Shown: positions 12,431-26,200 of the stretch, in pieces
Numbering within the stretch: the first letter of the stretch is position 1
Layout: each line of letters begins with the position of its first letter
Source of the DNA: Gordius sp. MW1
Lineage: Eukaryota > Nematomorpha > Gordioida > Gordea > Gordiidae
Assembly (NCBI GenBank): GCA_964036665.1
Contig: OZ038528.1
Span: forward strand, 8,748,501 to 8,812,500
DNA: 64,000 bases
Direction: 5' to 3'
Notes under the pieces: generated by a model
Database searches by the model: none
The model's input: only the letters and a program-made list of their open reading frames with translations
What the model was told of the DNA's origin: nothing
Made by a program: the position numbers and the translations under genes

Positions 12431-12682
12431 TTTATTTTTTCATGCTCTTTCACATGGAATCGAAAAAAACAAAAAATATTTACATGAAAATTTTTCACAT
12501 ATTTTTCTTTCAACCGTATGCATCCGATGAAAGTTGTCGTTTTCAGACGTGGTTTCGATGATAAAAAGTAAAAATTTATCAGAATCAGAAAACTATTACT
12601 TTAAAATCATGATCGCATAGTGCATTTTTGAAAAATTAAGCACTCACGTTGCGATACAACAAACTAATCGCAACAATAAAAC
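12332..12682 (+). repeat. Exemplar wide-type monomer (CATGG / TTTACATG variant)
   Basis: This subfamily has a TATTTTATTTTTTCATGC stretch followed by CACATGGAATCG, an AACAAAAAATATTTACATG block in place of AATAAATATTTTTACCTC, and usually a GATGATAAAAAG, CAGAAAAC, TGCATTTTTG right half. Thirteen copies carry the full variant, near 12.46, 18.33, 33.52, 36.29, 38.73, 41.49, 44.62, 47.39, 49.81, 53.27, 57.06, 62.41 and 63.80 kb. Two hybrids near 20.05 and 21.79 kb have CATGG but the ordinary A/T block. None occurs in the first 12.4 kb. Confidence 0.9.
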
Positions 12683-13699
12683 GTTGTCTTTTTTCAAAAT
12701 GATAGTTCTCGCAGCTTAAAACCTCTTTTCGGAAGTCAATCGAGGATAATAGAATTCTCAAATTGGCTTACTTTTATATATTTTTTCATGCTCTTTCACA
12801 TAGAATCGAAAAAAATAAATATTTTTACCTCAAAATTTTTCACATATTTTTCTTTCAACCGTATGCATCCGATGAAAGTTGTCGTTTTCAGACGTGGTTT
12901 CTATGATCCCAAGTAAAAATTTATCAGAATCTGAAAACTATTACTTTGAAATCATGATCGCAGAGAGCCATTTTCAAAAATTAAGCACTCACGTTGCGAT
13001 ACAACAAACTAATCGCAACAATAAAACGTTGTCTTTTGTCTAAATGATAGTTCTCGCAGCTTAAAACCTCTTTTCGGAAGTCAATCGAGGATAATAGGAT
13101 TCTCAAATTGGCTTACTTTTATATATTTTTTCATGCTATTTCACATAGAAACGAAAAAAATAAATATTTTTACCTCAATTTTTCACATATTTTTCTTTCA
13201 ACCGTATGCATCCGATGAAAGTTGTCGTTTTCAGACGTGGTTTCTATGATCCCAAGTAAAAATTTATCAGAATCTGAAAACTATTACTTTAAAATCATGA
13301 TCGCATAGAGCCATTTTCAAAAATTAAGCACTCACGTTGCGATACAACAAACTAATCGCAACAATAAAACGTTGTCTTTTGTCAAAATGATAGTTCTCGC
13401 AGCTTAAAACCTCTTTTCGGAAGTCAATCGAGGATAATAGGATTCTCAAATTGGCTTACTTTTATATATTTTTTCATGCTCTTTCACATAGAATCGAAAA
13501 AAATAAATATTTTTACCTCAAAATTTTTCACATATTTTTCTTTCAACCGTATGCATCCGATGAAAGTTGTCGTTTTCAGACGTGGTTTCTATGATCCCAA
13601 GTAAAAATTTATCAGAATCTGAAAACTATTACTTTAAAATCATGACCGCATAGTGCGTTTTTGAAAAATTAAGCACTCACGTTGCGATACAACAAACTA

Positions 13700-16600
13700 A
13701 TCGCAACAATAAAACGTTGTCTTTTGTCAAAATGATAGTTCTCGCAGCTTAAAACCTCTTTTCGGAAGTCAATCGAGGATAATAGGATTCTCAAATTGGC
13801 TTACTTTTATATATTTTTTCATGCTCTTTCACATAGAATCAAAAAAAAAAAAAATTTTTTACCTCAAAATTTTTCACATATTTTTCTTTCAACCGTATGC
13901 ATCCGATGAAAGTTGTCGTTTTCAGACGTGGTTTCCATGATCCCAAGTAAAAATTTATCAGAATCAGAAAACTATTACTTTAAAATCATGATCGCATAGT
14001 GCGTTTTTGAAAAATTAAGCACTCACGTTGCGATACAACAAACTAATCGCAACAATAAAACGTTGTCTTTTGTCAAAATGATAGTTCTCGCAGCTTAAAA
14101 CCTCTTTTCGGAAGTCAATCGAGGATAATAGGATTCTCAAATTGGCTTACTTTCATATATTTTTTCATGCTCTTTCACATAGAATCGAAAAAAATAAATA
14201 TTTTTACCTCAAAATTTTTCACATATTTTTCTTTCAACCGTATTCATCCGATGAAAGTTGTCGTTTTCAGACGTGGTTTCTATGATCCCAAGTAAAAATT
14301 TATCAGAATCTGAAAACTATTACTTTGAAATCATGATCGCATAGAGCCATTTTCAAAAATTAAGCACTCACGTTGCGATACAACAAACTAATCGCAACAA
14401 TAAAACGTTGTCTTTTGTCAAAATGAATAGTTCTGGCAGCTTAAAACCTCTTTTCGGAAGTAAATCGAGGATAAAAGGATTCTCAAATTGGCTTACTTAT
14501 ATATATTTTTTTTTTCATGCTCTTTCACATAGAATCGAAAAAAATAAACATTTTTACCTCAAAATTTTTCACATATTTTTCTTTCAACCGTATGCATCCG
14601 ATGAAAGTTGTCGTTTTCAGACGTGGTTTCGATGATAAAAAGTAAAAATTTATCAGAATCAGAAAACTATTACTTTAAAATCATGATCGCATAGTGCATT
14701 TTTGAAAAATTAAGCACTCACGTTGCGATACAACAAACTAATCGCAACAATAAAACGTTGTCTTTTGTCAAAATGATAGTTCTCGCAGCTTAAAACCTCT
14801 TTTCGGAAGTCAATCGAGGATAATAAGATTCTCAAATAGGCTTACTTTTATATATTTTTTTATGCTCTTTCACATAGAATCGAAAAAAATAAATATTTTT
14901 ACCTCAAATATTTTCACATATTTTTCTTTGAACCGTATTCATCCGATGAAAGTTGTCGTTTTCAGACGTGGTTTCTATGATCCCAAGTAAAAATTTATCA
15001 GAATCTGAAAACTATTACTTTGAAATCATGATCGCATAGAGCCATTTTCAAAAATTAAGCACTCACGTTGCGATACAACAAACTAATCGCAACAATAAAA
15101 CGTTGTCTTTTGTCAAAATGATAGTTCCAGCAGCTTAAAACCTCTTTTCGGAAGTCAATCGAGGATAATAGGATTCTCAAATTGGCTTACTTTTATATAT
15201 TTTTTCATGCTCTTTCACATAGAATTGAAAAAAATAAATATTTTTACCTCAAAATTTTTCACATATTTTTCTTTCAACCGGATGCATCCGATGAAAGTTT
15301 TCGTTTTCAGACGTGGTTTCGATGATAAAAAGTAAAAATTTATCAGAATCTGAAAACTATTACTTTGAAATCATGATCGCATAGAGCCATTTTCAAAAAT
15401 TAAGCACTCACGTTGCGATACAACAAACTAATCGCAACAATAAAACGTTGTCTTTTGTCAAAATGAATAGTTCTGGCAGCTTTAAACCTCTTTTCGGAAG
15501 TAAATCGAGGATAATAGGATTCTCAAATTGACTTACTTTTATATATTTTTTCATGCTCTTTCACATAGAATCGAAAAAAATAAATATTTGTACCTCAAAA
15601 ATTTTCACATATTTTTCTTTGAACCGTATTCATCCGATGAAAGTTGTCGTTTTCAGACTTGGTTTCTATGATCCCAAGTAAAAATTTACAGAATCTAAAA
15701 ACAATTACTTTAAAATCATGATCGCATAGAGCCATTTTTAAAAATTAAGCACTCACGTTGCGATACAACAAACTAATCGCAACAATAAAACGTTGTCTTT
15801 TGTCAAAATGAATAGTTCTGGCAGCTTTGAACCTCTTTTCGGAAGTAAATCGATTATAATAGGATTCTCAAATTGGCTTACTTTTATATATTTTTTCATG
15901 CTCTTTCACATAGAATCGAAAAAAATAAATATTTTTACCTCAAATTTTTTCACATATTTTTCTTTGAACCGTATTCATCCGATGAAAGTTGTCGTTTTCA
16001 GACGTGGTTTCTATGATCCCAAGTAAAAATTTATCAGAATCTGAAAACTATTACTTTGAAATCATGATCGCATAGAGCCATTTTCAAAAATTAAGCACTC
16101 ACGTTGCGATACAACAAACTAATCGCAACAATAAAACGTTGTCTTTTGTCAAAATGATAGTTCTCGCAGATTAAAACCTCTTTTCGGAAGTAAATCGAGG
16201 ATAATAGGATTCTCAAATTGGCTTACTTATATATATTTTTTCATGCTCTTTCACATAGAATCGAAAAATATAATTATTTTTACCTCAAAATTATTCACAT
16301 ATTTTTGTTTCAACCGTATGCATCCGATGAAAGTTGTCGTTTTCAGACGTGGTTTCCATGATCCTAAGTAAAAATTTATCAGAATCTGAAAACTATTACT
16401 TTGAAATCATGATCGCACAGAGCCATTTTCAAAAATTAAGCACTCACGTTGCGATACAACAAACTAATCGCAACAATAAAACGTTGTCTTTTGTCAAAAT
16501 GATAGTTCTCGCAGCTTAAAACCTCTTTTCGGAAGTCAATCGAGGATAATAGGATTCTCAAATTGGCTTACTTTTATATATTTTTTCATGCTATTTCACA

Positions 16601-19569
16601 TAGAATCGAAAAAAATAAATATTTTTACCTCAATTTTTCACATATTTTTCTTTCAACCGTATGCATCCGATGAAAGTTGTCGTTTTCAGACGTGGTTTCT
16701 ATGATCCCAAGTAAATATTTATCAGAATCTGAAAACTATTACTTTAAAATCATGATCGCATAGAGCCATTTTCAAAAATTAAGCACTCACGTTGCGATAC
16801 AACAAACTAATCGCAACAATAAAACGTTGTCTTTTGTCAAAATGATAGTTCTCGCAGCTTAAAACTCTTTTCGGAAGTCAATCGAGGATAATAGGATTCT
16901 CAAATTCGCTTACTTTTATATATTTTTTCATGCTCTTTCACATAGAATCGAAAAAAATAAATATTTTTACCTCAAAATTTTTCACATATTTTTCTTTCAA
17001 CCGTATGCATCCGATGAAAGTTGTCGTTTTCAGACGTGGTTTCGATGATAAAAAGTAAAAATTTATCAGAATCAGAAAACTATTACTTTAAAATCATGAT
17101 CGCATAGTGCATTTTTGAAAAATTAAGCACTCACGTTGCGATACAACAAACTAATCGCAACAATAAAACGTTGTCTTTTGTCAAAATGATAGTTCTCGCA
17201 GCTTAAAACCTCTTTTCGGAAGTCAATCGAGGATAATAAGATTCTCAAATTGGCTTACTTTTATATATTTTTTCATGCTCTTTCACATAGAATCGAAAAA
17301 AATAAATATTTTTACCTCAAAATTTTTCACATACTTTTCTTTCAACCGTATGCATCCGATGAAAGTTGTCGTTTTCAGACGTGGTTTCCATGATCCCAAG
17401 TAAAAATTTATCAGAATCTGAAAACCATTACTTTGAAACCATGATCGCATAGAGCCATTTTCAAAAATTAAGCATCACGTTGCGATACAACAAACTGATC
17501 GCAACAATAAAACGTTGTCTTTTGTCAAAATGATAGTTCTCGCAGCTTAAAACCTCTTTTCGGAAGTCAATCGAAGATAATAGGATTCTCAAATAGGCTT
17601 ACTTTTATATATTTTTTCATGCTCTTTCACATAGAATCGAAAAAAATAAATATTTTTACCTCAAAATTTTTCACATATTTTTCTTTCAACCGTATGCATC
17701 CGATGAAAGTTGTCGTTTTCAGACGTGGTTTCCATGATCCCAAGTAAAAATTTATCAGAATCTGAAAACCATTACTTTGAAACCATGATCGCATAGAGCC
17801 ATTTTCAAAAATTAAGCATCACGTTGCGTTACAACAAACTAATCGCAACAATAAAACGTTGTCTTTTGTCAAAATGATAGTTCTCGCAGCTTAAAACCTC
17901 GTTTCGGAAGTCAATCGAGGATAATAGGATTCTCAAATTGGCTTACTTTTATATATTTTTTCATGCTCTTTCACATAGAATCAAAAAAAAAAAAATTTTT
18001 ACCTCAAAATTTTTCACATATTTTTCTTTCAACCGTATGCATCCGATGAAAGTTGTCGTTTTCAGACGTGGTTTCCATGATCCCAAGTAAAAATTTATCA
18101 GAATCAGAAAACTATTACTTTAAAATCATGATCGCATAGTGCGTTTTTGAAAAATTAAGCACTCACGTTGCGATACAACAAACTAATCGCAACAATAAAA
18201 CGTTGTCTTTTGTCAAAATGATAGTTCTCGCAGCTTAAAACCTCTTTTCGGAAGTCAATCGAGGATAATAGGATTCTCAAATTGGCTTACTTTCATATAT
18301 TTTATTTTTTCATGCTCTTTCACATGGAATCGAAAAAAACAAAAAATATTTACATGAAAATTTTTCACATATTTTTCTTTCAACCGTATGCATCCGATGA
18401 AAGTTGTCGTTTTCAGACGTGGTTTCGATGATAAAAAGTAAAAATTTATCAGAATCAGAAAACTATTACTTTAAAATCATGATCGCATAGTGCATTTTTG
18501 AAAAATTAAGCACTCACGTTGCGATACAACAAACTAATCGCAACAATAAAACGTTGTCTTTTTTCAAAATGATAGTTCTCGCAGCTTAAAACCTCTTTTC
18601 GGAAGTCAATCGAGGATAATAGAATTCTCAAATTGGCTTACTTTTATATATTTTTTCATGCTCTTTCACATAGAATCGAAAAAAATAAATATTTTTACCT
18701 CAAAATTTTTCACATATTTTTCTTTCAACCGTATGCATCCGATGAAAGTTGTCGTTTTCAGACGTGGTTTCTATGATCCCAAGTAAAAATTTATCAGAAT
18801 CTGAAAACTATTACTTTGAAATCATGATCGCAGAGAGCCATTTTCAAAAATTAAGCACTCACGTTGCGATACAACAAACTAATCGCAACAATAAAACGTT
18901 GTCTTTTGTCTAAATGATAGTTCTCGCAGCTTAAAACCTCTTTTCGGAAGTCAATCGAGGATAATAGGATTCTCAAATTGGCTTACTTTTATATATTTTT
19001 TCATGCTATTTCACATAGAAACGAAAAAAATAAATATTTTTACCTCAATTTTTCACATATTTTTCTTTCAACCGTATGCATCCGATGAAAGTTGTCGTTT
19101 TCAGACGTGGTTTCTATGATCCCAAGTAAAAATTTATCAGAATCTGAAAACTATTACTTTAAAATCATGATCGCATAGAGCCATTTTCAAAAATTAAGCA
19201 CTCACGTTGCGATACAACAAACTAATCGCAACAATAAAACGTTGTCTTTTGTCAAAATGATAGTTCTCGCAGCTTAAAACCTCTTTTCGGAAGTCAATCG
19301 AGGATAATAGGATTCTCAAATTGGCTTACTTTTATATATTTTTTCATGCTCTTTCACATAGAATCGAAAAAAATAAATATTTTTACCTCAAAATTTTTCA
19401 CATATTTTTCTTTCAACCGTATGCATCCGATGAAAGTTGTCGTTTTCAGACGTGGTTTCTATGATCCCAAGTAAAAATTTATCAGAATCTGAAAACTATT
19501 ACTTTAAAATCATGACCGCATAGTGCGTTTTTGAAAAATTAAGCACTCACGTTGCGATACAACAAACTA
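13700..19569 (+). repeat. 17-monomer higher-order unit, copy 2 (5,870 bp)
   Basis: Second tandem copy of the 5,870 bp unit, with the same series of private variants in order. Similarity to the next 5,870 bp stops near 19.70 kb, where the all-A run of the first unit (near 13,832) is replaced by the ordinary GAAAAAAATAAAT block. No third full copy follows. Confidence 0.88.
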
Positions 19570-19639
19570 ATCGCAACAATAAAACGTTGTCTTTTGTCAA
19601 AATGATAGTTCTCGCAGCTTAAAACCTCTTTTCGGAAGT

Positions 19640-20620
19640 CAATCGAGGATAATAGGATTCTCAAATTGGCTTACTTTTATATATTTTTTCATGCTCTTTC
19701 ACATAGAATCGAAAAAAATAAATATTTTTACCTCAAAATTTTTCACATATTTTTCTTTCAACCGTATGCATCCGATGAAAGTTGTCGTTTTCAGACGTGG
19801 TTTCTATGATCCCAAGTAAAAATTTATCAGAATCTGAAAACTATTACTTTGAAATCATGATCGCAGAGAGCCATTTTCAAAAATTAAGCACTCACGTTGC
19901 GATACAACAAACTAATCGCAACAATAAAACGTTGTCTTTTGTCAAAATGAATAGTTCTGGCAGCTTAAAACCTCTTTTCGGAAGTAAATCGAGGATAATA
20001 GGATTCTCAAATTGGCTTACTTATATATATTTTATTTTTTCATGCTCTTTCACATGGAATCGAAAAAAATAAATATTTTTACCTCAAAATTTTTCACATA
20101 TTTTTCTTTCAACCGTATGCATCCGATGAAAGTTGTCGTTTTCAGACGTGGTTTCTATGATCCCAAGTAAAAATTTATCAGAATCAGAAAACTATTACTT
20201 TAAAATCATGATCGCATAGTGCATTTTTGAAAAATTAAGCACTCCCGTTGCGATACAACAAACTAATCGCAACAATAAAACGTTGTCTTTTGTCAAAATG
20301 ATAGTTCTCGCAGCTTAAAACCTCTTTTCGGAAGTCAATCGAGGATAATAGAATTCTCAAATTGGCTTACTTTTATATATTTTTTCATGCTCTTTCACAT
20401 AGAATCGAAAAAAATAAAATTTTTTACCTCAAAATTTTTCACATATTTTTCTTTCAACCGTATGCATCCGATGAAAGTTGTCGTTTTCAGACGTGGTTTC
20501 CATGATCCCAAGTAAAGATTTATCAGAATTTGTAAACTATTACTTTGAAATCATGATCGCATAGAGTCATTTTCAAAAATTAAGCATCACGTTGCGATAC
20601 AACAAACTAATCGCAACAAT
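19640..20620 (+). repeat. 3-monomer block duplicated at 5-monomer offset, copy 1
   Basis: Matches about 21,375-22,350 at 1,735 bp. Markers are GCAGAGAGCC, TATTTTATTTTTTC with CATGG, ATAGAATTCTC, AAGTAAAGATTT with AGAATTTGTAAAC, and ATAGAGTCATTTTC. This copy has ordinary AAAACGTTGTC where the second has a 6 bp deletion. Confidence 0.8.
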
Positions 20621-21374
20621 AAAACGTTGTCTTTTGTCAAAATGATAGTTCTCGCAGCTTAAAACCTCTTTTCGGAAGTCAATCGAGGATAATAGGATTC
20701 TCAAATTGGCTTACTTTTATATATTTTTTCATGCTATTTCACATAGAATCGAAAAAAATAAATATTTTTACCTCAAAGATTTTCACATATTTTTCTTTGA
20801 ACCGTATTCATCCGATGAAAGTTGTCGTTTTCAGACGTGGTTTCTATGATCCCAAGTAAAAATTTATCAGAATCTGAAAACTATTACTTTGAAATCATGA
20901 TCGCATAGAGCCATTTTCAAAAATTAAGCATCACGTTGCGATACAACAAACTAATCGCAACAATAAAACGTTGTCTTTTGTCAAAATGAATAGTTCTGGC
21001 AGCTTAAAACCTCTTTTCGGAAGTCAATCGAGAATAATAGGATTCTCAAATTGGCTTACTTATATATATATTATTTTTTCATGCTCTTTCACATAGAATC
21101 GAAAAAAATAAACATTTTTACCTCAAAATTTTTCACATATTTTTCTTTCAACCGTATGCATCCGATGAAAGTTGTCGTTTTCAGACGTGGTTTCCATGAT
21201 AAAAAGTAAAAATTTATCAGAATCAGAAAACTATTACTTTAAAATCATGATCGCATAGTGCATTTTTGAAAAATTAAGCATTAACGTTGCGATACAACAA
21301 ACTAATCGCAACAATAAAACGTTGTCTTTTGTCAAAATGATAGTTCTCGCAGCTTAAAACCTCTTTTCGGAAGT

Positions 21375-22350
21375 CAATCGAGGATAATAGGATTCTCAAA
21401 TTGGCTTACTTTTATATATTTTTTCATGCTCTTTCACATAGAATCGAAAAAAATAAATATTTTTACCTCAAAATTTTTCACATATTTTTCTTTCAACCGT
21501 ATGCATCCGATGAAAGTTGTCGTTTTCAGACGTGGTTTCTATGATCCCAAGTAAAAATTTATCAGAATCTGAAAACTATTACTTTGAAATCATGATCGCA
21601 GAGAGCCATTTTCAAAAATTAAGCACTCACGTTGCGATACAACAAACTAATCGCAACAATAAAACGTTGTCTTTTGTCAAAATGAATAGTTCTGGCAGCT
21701 TAAAACCTCTTTTCGGAAGTAAATCGAGGATAATAGGATTCTCAAATTGGCTTACTTATATATATTTTATTTTTTCATGCTCTTTCACATGGAATCGAAA
21801 AAAATAAATATTTTTACCTCAAAATTTTTCACATATTTTTCTTTCAACCGTATGCATCCGATGAAAGTTGTCGTTTTCAGACGTGGTTTCTATGATCCTA
21901 AGTAAAAATTTATCAGAATCAGAAAACTATTACTTTAAAATCATGATCGCATAGTGCATTTTGAAAAATTAAGCACTCACGTTGCGATACAACAAACTAA
22001 TCGCAACAATAAGTCTTTTGTCAAAATGATAGTTCTCGCAGCTTAAAACCTCTTTTCGGAAGTCAATCGAGGATAATAGAATTCTCAAATTGGCTTACTT
22101 TTATATATTTTTTCATGCTCTTTCACATAGAATCGAAAAAAATAAAATTTTTTACCTCAAAATTTTTCACATATTTTTCTTTCAACCGTATGCATCCGAT
22201 GAAAGTTGTCGTTTTCAGACGTGGTTTCCATGATCCCAAGTAAAGATTTATCAGAATTTGTAAACTATTACTTTGAAATCATGATCGCATAGAGTCATTT
22301 TCAAAAATTAAGCATCACGTTGCGATACAACAAACTAATCGCAACAATAA
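21375..22350 (+). repeat. 3-monomer block duplicated at 5-monomer offset, copy 2
   Basis: Partner of about 19,640-20,620. Near 22,010 it reads CAACAATAAGTCTTTTGTC, lacking 6 bp of the usual AATAAAACGTTGTC. Matching ends near 22.35 kb at the change to CATTGTCATTTG. Confidence 0.8.
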
Positions 22351-22353
22351 AAC

Positions 22354-22697
22354 ATTGTCATTTGTCAAAATGATAGGTGTCGCAACTTAAAACCTCTTTT
22401 CGGAAGTCAATCGAGGATAATAGGATTCTCAAATTGGCTTACTTTTATAAATTTTTTAATCCTCTTTCACATAGAATTGAAAAAAATAAATATTTTTACC
22501 TCAAAATTTTTCACATATTTTACTTTGAACCGTATTCATCCGATGAAAGTTGTGGTTTTAAGACGTGGTTTCTATGATCCCAAGTAAAGATTTATCAGAA
22601 TTTGTAAACTATTACTTTGAAATCATGATCGCATAGAGCCATTTTCAAAAATTAAGCATCACGTTGCGATACAACAAACTAATCGCAACAATAAAAC
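22354..22697 (+). repeat. Exemplar TTTTAAG-type monomer (344 bp)
   Basis: This divergent subfamily has CATTGTCATTTGTC at its start, GCAACTTAAAACC instead of GCAGCTTAAAACC, TTTTTAATCCTCTTTC or TTTTTATCCTCTTTC instead of TTTTTTCATGCTCTTTC, GAATTG instead of GAATCG, a TTTACTTTG segment, GTGGTTTTAAGACG instead of GTCGTTTTCAGACG, and AGAATTTGTAAAC. TTTTAAGACG copies occur near 22.56, 22.90, 30.82, 34.29, 37.07, 39.15, 42.62, 45.05, 53.69, 54.04, 54.38, 57.49, 57.83 and 59.40 kb, all to the right of 22 kb. Confidence 0.88.
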
Positions 22698-23049
22698 GTT
22701 GTCTTTTGTCAAAATGATAGTTCTCGCAGCTTAAAACCTCTTTTCGGAAGTCAATCGAGGATAATAGGATTCTCAAATTGGCTTACTTTTATATATTTTT
22801 TCATGCTCTTTCACATAGAATGGAAAAAAATAAAGATTTTTACCTCAAAATTTTTCACATATTTTACTTTGAACCGTATTCATCCGATGAAAGTTGTGAT
22901 TTTAAGACGTGTTTTCTATGATCCCAAGTAAAAATTTATCAGAATTTGTAAACTATTACTTTGAAATCATGATCGCATAGAGCCTTTTTCAAAAATTAAG
23001 CATCACGTTGCGATACAACAAACTAATCGCAACAATAAAACGTTGTCTT

Positions 23050-24080
23050 TTGTCAAAATGATAGTTCTCGCAGATTAAAACCTCTTTTCGGAAGTAAATC
23101 GAGGATAATAGGATTCTCAAATTGGCTTACTTATATATATTTTTTCATGCTCTTTCACATAGAATCAAAAAAAATAAATATTTTTACCTCAAAATTTTTC
23201 ACATATTTTTCTTTCACCCGTATGCATCCGATGAAAGTTGTCGTTTTCAGACGTGGTTTCCATGATCCCAAGTAAAAATTTATCAGAATCTGAAAACTAT
23301 TACTTTGAAATTATGATCGCATAGTGCATTTTTCAAAAATTAAGCATCACGTTGCGATACAACAAACTAATCGCAACAATAAAACGTTGTCTTTTGTCAA
23401 AATGATAGTTCTCGCAGCTTAAAACCTCTTTTCGGAAATAAATCGAGGATAATAGGATTCTCAAATTGGCTTACTTATATATATTTTTTCATGCTCTTTC
23501 ACATAGAATCGAAAAATATAAATATTTTTACCTCAAAATTTTTCACATATTTTTGTTTCAACCGTATGCATCCGATGAAAGTTGTCGTTTTCAGACGTGG
23601 TTTCCATGATCCCAAGTAAAAATTTATCAGAATCTGAAAACTATTACTTTGAAATCATGATCGCACAGAGCCATTTTCAAAAATTAAGCATCACGTTGCG
23701 ATACAACAAACTAATCGCAACAATAAAACGTTGTCTTTTGTCAAAATGATAGTTCTCGCAGCTTAAAACCTCTTTTCGGAAGTCAATCGAGGATAATAGG
23801 ATTCTCAAATTGGCTTACTTTTATATATTTTTTCATGCTCTTTCACATAGAATCGAAAAAAATAAATATTTTTACCTCTTTTCACATATTTTTCTTTCAA
23901 CCGTATGCATCCGGATGAAAGTTGTCGTTTTCAGACGTGGTTTCCATGATCCCAAGTAAAAATTTATCAGAATCTGAAAACTATTACTTTGAAATCATGA
24001 TCGCACAGAGCCATTTTCAAAAATTAAGCATCACGTTGCGATACAACAAACTAATCGCAACAATAAAACGTTGTCTTTTG
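23050..24080 (+). repeat. 3-monomer unit, copy 1 (about 1.03 kb)
   Basis: Contains GCAGATTAAAACC, TTTCACCCGTATGC near 23,212, GGAAATAAATCG, and TTTTTGTTTCAACC with GCACAGAGCC, then a monomer with a contracted ACCTCTTTTCACAT block and a CATCCGGATG one-base insertion near 23,880-23,915. The first part recurs about 1,028 bp downstream. Confidence 0.72.
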
Positions 24081-25110
24081 TCAAAATGATAGTTTTCGAA
24101 GATTAAAACCTCTTTTCGGAAGTAAATCGAGGATAATTTGATTCTCAAATTGGCTTACTTATATATATTTTTTCATGCTCTTTCACATAGAATCAAAAAA
24201 AATAAATATTTTTACCTCAAAATTTTTCACATATTTTTCTTTCACCCGTATGCATCCGATGAAAGTTGTCGTTTTCAGACGTGGTTTCCATGATCCCAAG
24301 TAAAAATTTATCAGAATCGGAAAACTATTACTTTGAAATCATGATCGCATAGTGCATTTTTCAAAAATTAAGCATCACGTTGCGATACAACAAACTAATC
24401 GCAACAATAAAACGTTGTCTTTTGTCAAAATGATAGTTCTCGCAGCTTAAAACCTCTTTTCGAAAATAAATCGAGGATAATAGGATTCTCAAATTGGCTT
24501 ACTTATATATTTTTTTTCATGCTCTTTCACATAGAATCGAAAAATATAAATATTTTTACCTCAAAATTTTTCACATATTTTTGTTTCAACCGTATGCATC
24601 CGATGAAAGTTGTCGTTTTCAGACGTGGTTTCCATGATCCCAAGTAAAAATTTATCAGAATCTGAAAACTATTACTTTGAAATCATGATCGCACAGAGCC
24701 ATTTTCAAAAATTAAGCACTCACGTTGCGATACAACAAACTAATCGCAACAATAAAACGTTGTCTTTTGTCAAAATGATAGTTCTCGCAGCTTAAAACTC
24801 TTTTCGGAAGTCAATCGAGGATAATAGGATTCTCAAATTGGCTTACTTTTATATATTTTTTCATGCTCTTTCACATAGAATCGAAAAAAATAAATATTTA
24901 TACCTCAAAATTTTTCACATATTTTTCTTTCAACCGTATGCATCCGATGAAAGTTGTCGTTTTCAGACGTGGTTTCCATGATCCCAAGTAAAAATTTATC
25001 AGAATCTGAAAACTATTACTTTGAAATCATGATCGCATAGAGCCATTTTCAAAAATTAAGCATCACGTTGCGATACAACAAACTAATCGCAACAATAAAA
25101 CGTTGTCTTT
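24080..25110 (+). repeat. 3-monomer unit, copy 2 (about 1.03 kb)
   Basis: Partner of the preceding block, with GAAGATTAAAACC, TTTCACCCGTATGC near 24,240, GAAAATAAATCG, and TTTTTGTTTCAACC with GCACAGAGCC. A further relative with CAGAAATAAATCG follows near 25,147. Confidence 0.72.
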
Positions 25111-25329
25111 TGTCAAAATGATAGTTCTCGCAGCTTAAAACCTCTTTTCAGAAATAAATCGAGGATAATAGGATTCTCAAATTGGCTTACTTATATATAT
25201 TTTTTCATGCTCTTTCACATAGAATTGAAAAAAATATATATTTATACCTCAAAATTTTCACATATTTTTCTTTCAACCGTATGCATCCGATGAAAGTTGT
25301 CGTTTTCAGACGTGGTTTCCATGATCCCA

Positions 25330-26200
25330 AGTAAAAATTTATCAGAATTTGGAAACTATTACTTTGAAATCATGATCGCATAGAGCCATTTTCAAAAATT
25401 AAGCCCTCACGTTGCGATACAACAAACTAATCGAAACATTAAAACGTTGTCTTTTGTCAAAATGATAGTTCTCGCAGCTTAAAACCTCTTTTCGGAAGTC
25501 AATCGACGATAATAGGATTCTCAAATTGGTTTACTTATATATATTTTTTCATGCTCTTTCACATAGAATCGAAAAAAAAAATATTTTTACCTTAAAATTT
25601 TTCACATATTTTTCTTTCAACCGTATTCATCCGATGAAAGTTGTCGTTTTCAGACTTGGTTTCTATGATCCCAAGTAAACATTTATCAGAATCTGAAAAC
25701 TATTACTTTGAAATCATGATCGCATAGAGCCATTTTCAAAAATTAAGCATCACGTTGCGATACAACAAACTAATCGCAACAATAAAACGTTGTCTTTTGT
25801 CAAAATGATAGTTCTCGCAGCTTAAAACCTCTTTTCGGAAGTCAATCGAGGATAATAGGATTCTCAAATTGGCTTACTTTTATATATTTTTTCATGCTCT
25901 TTCACATAGAATCAAAAAAAATAAATATTTTTACCTCAAAATTTTTCACATATTTTTCTTTGAACCGAATTCATCCGATGAAAGTTGTCGTTTTCAGACG
26001 TGGTTTCTATGATCCCAAGTAAAAATTTATCAGAATTTGGAAACTATTACTTTGAAATCATGATCGCATAGAGCCATTTTCAAAAATTAAGCCCTCACGT
26101 TGCGATACAACAAACTAATCGAAACATTAAAACGTTGTCTTTTGTCAAAATGATAGTTCTCGCAGCTTAAAACCTCTTTTCGGAAGTCAATCGACGATAA
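25330..26200 (+). repeat. Dimer-scale duplication (about 690 bp offset)
   Basis: The private combination AGAATTTGGAAAC, AAGCCCTCACG, ATCGAAACATTAAAACG and ATCGACGATAATAGG appears near 25,345-25,510 and again near 26,033-26,200. The two carriers are separated by one ordinary monomer. This is a local two-monomer duplication. Confidence 0.75.

Larger units (their letters stand above)
7830..13699 (+). repeat. 17-monomer higher-order unit, copy 1 (5,870 bp)
   Basis: Tandem with the next unit at an exact 5,870 bp offset. Shared private variants include TTTCATATATT near 8,281, GGATAAAAGG, TTCCAGCAGC, ATTTGTACC near 9,718, TCGATTATAATAGG, CATACTTTTC near 11,461, GTCTAAATGATAG near 13,038 and CATGACCGCA near 13,641. 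The copies look nearly identical; the few differences include CCATATGC versus CCGTATGC near 8,026. Edges are set where flanking variants stop matching. Confidence 0.88.

Noticed and set aside
7830..19569. Near-identical 5,870 bp pair as an assembly duplication
   Set aside because: Not excluded, but scattered single-base differences between the copies and different flanks at both outer edges favour a real duplication. Read data would decide.
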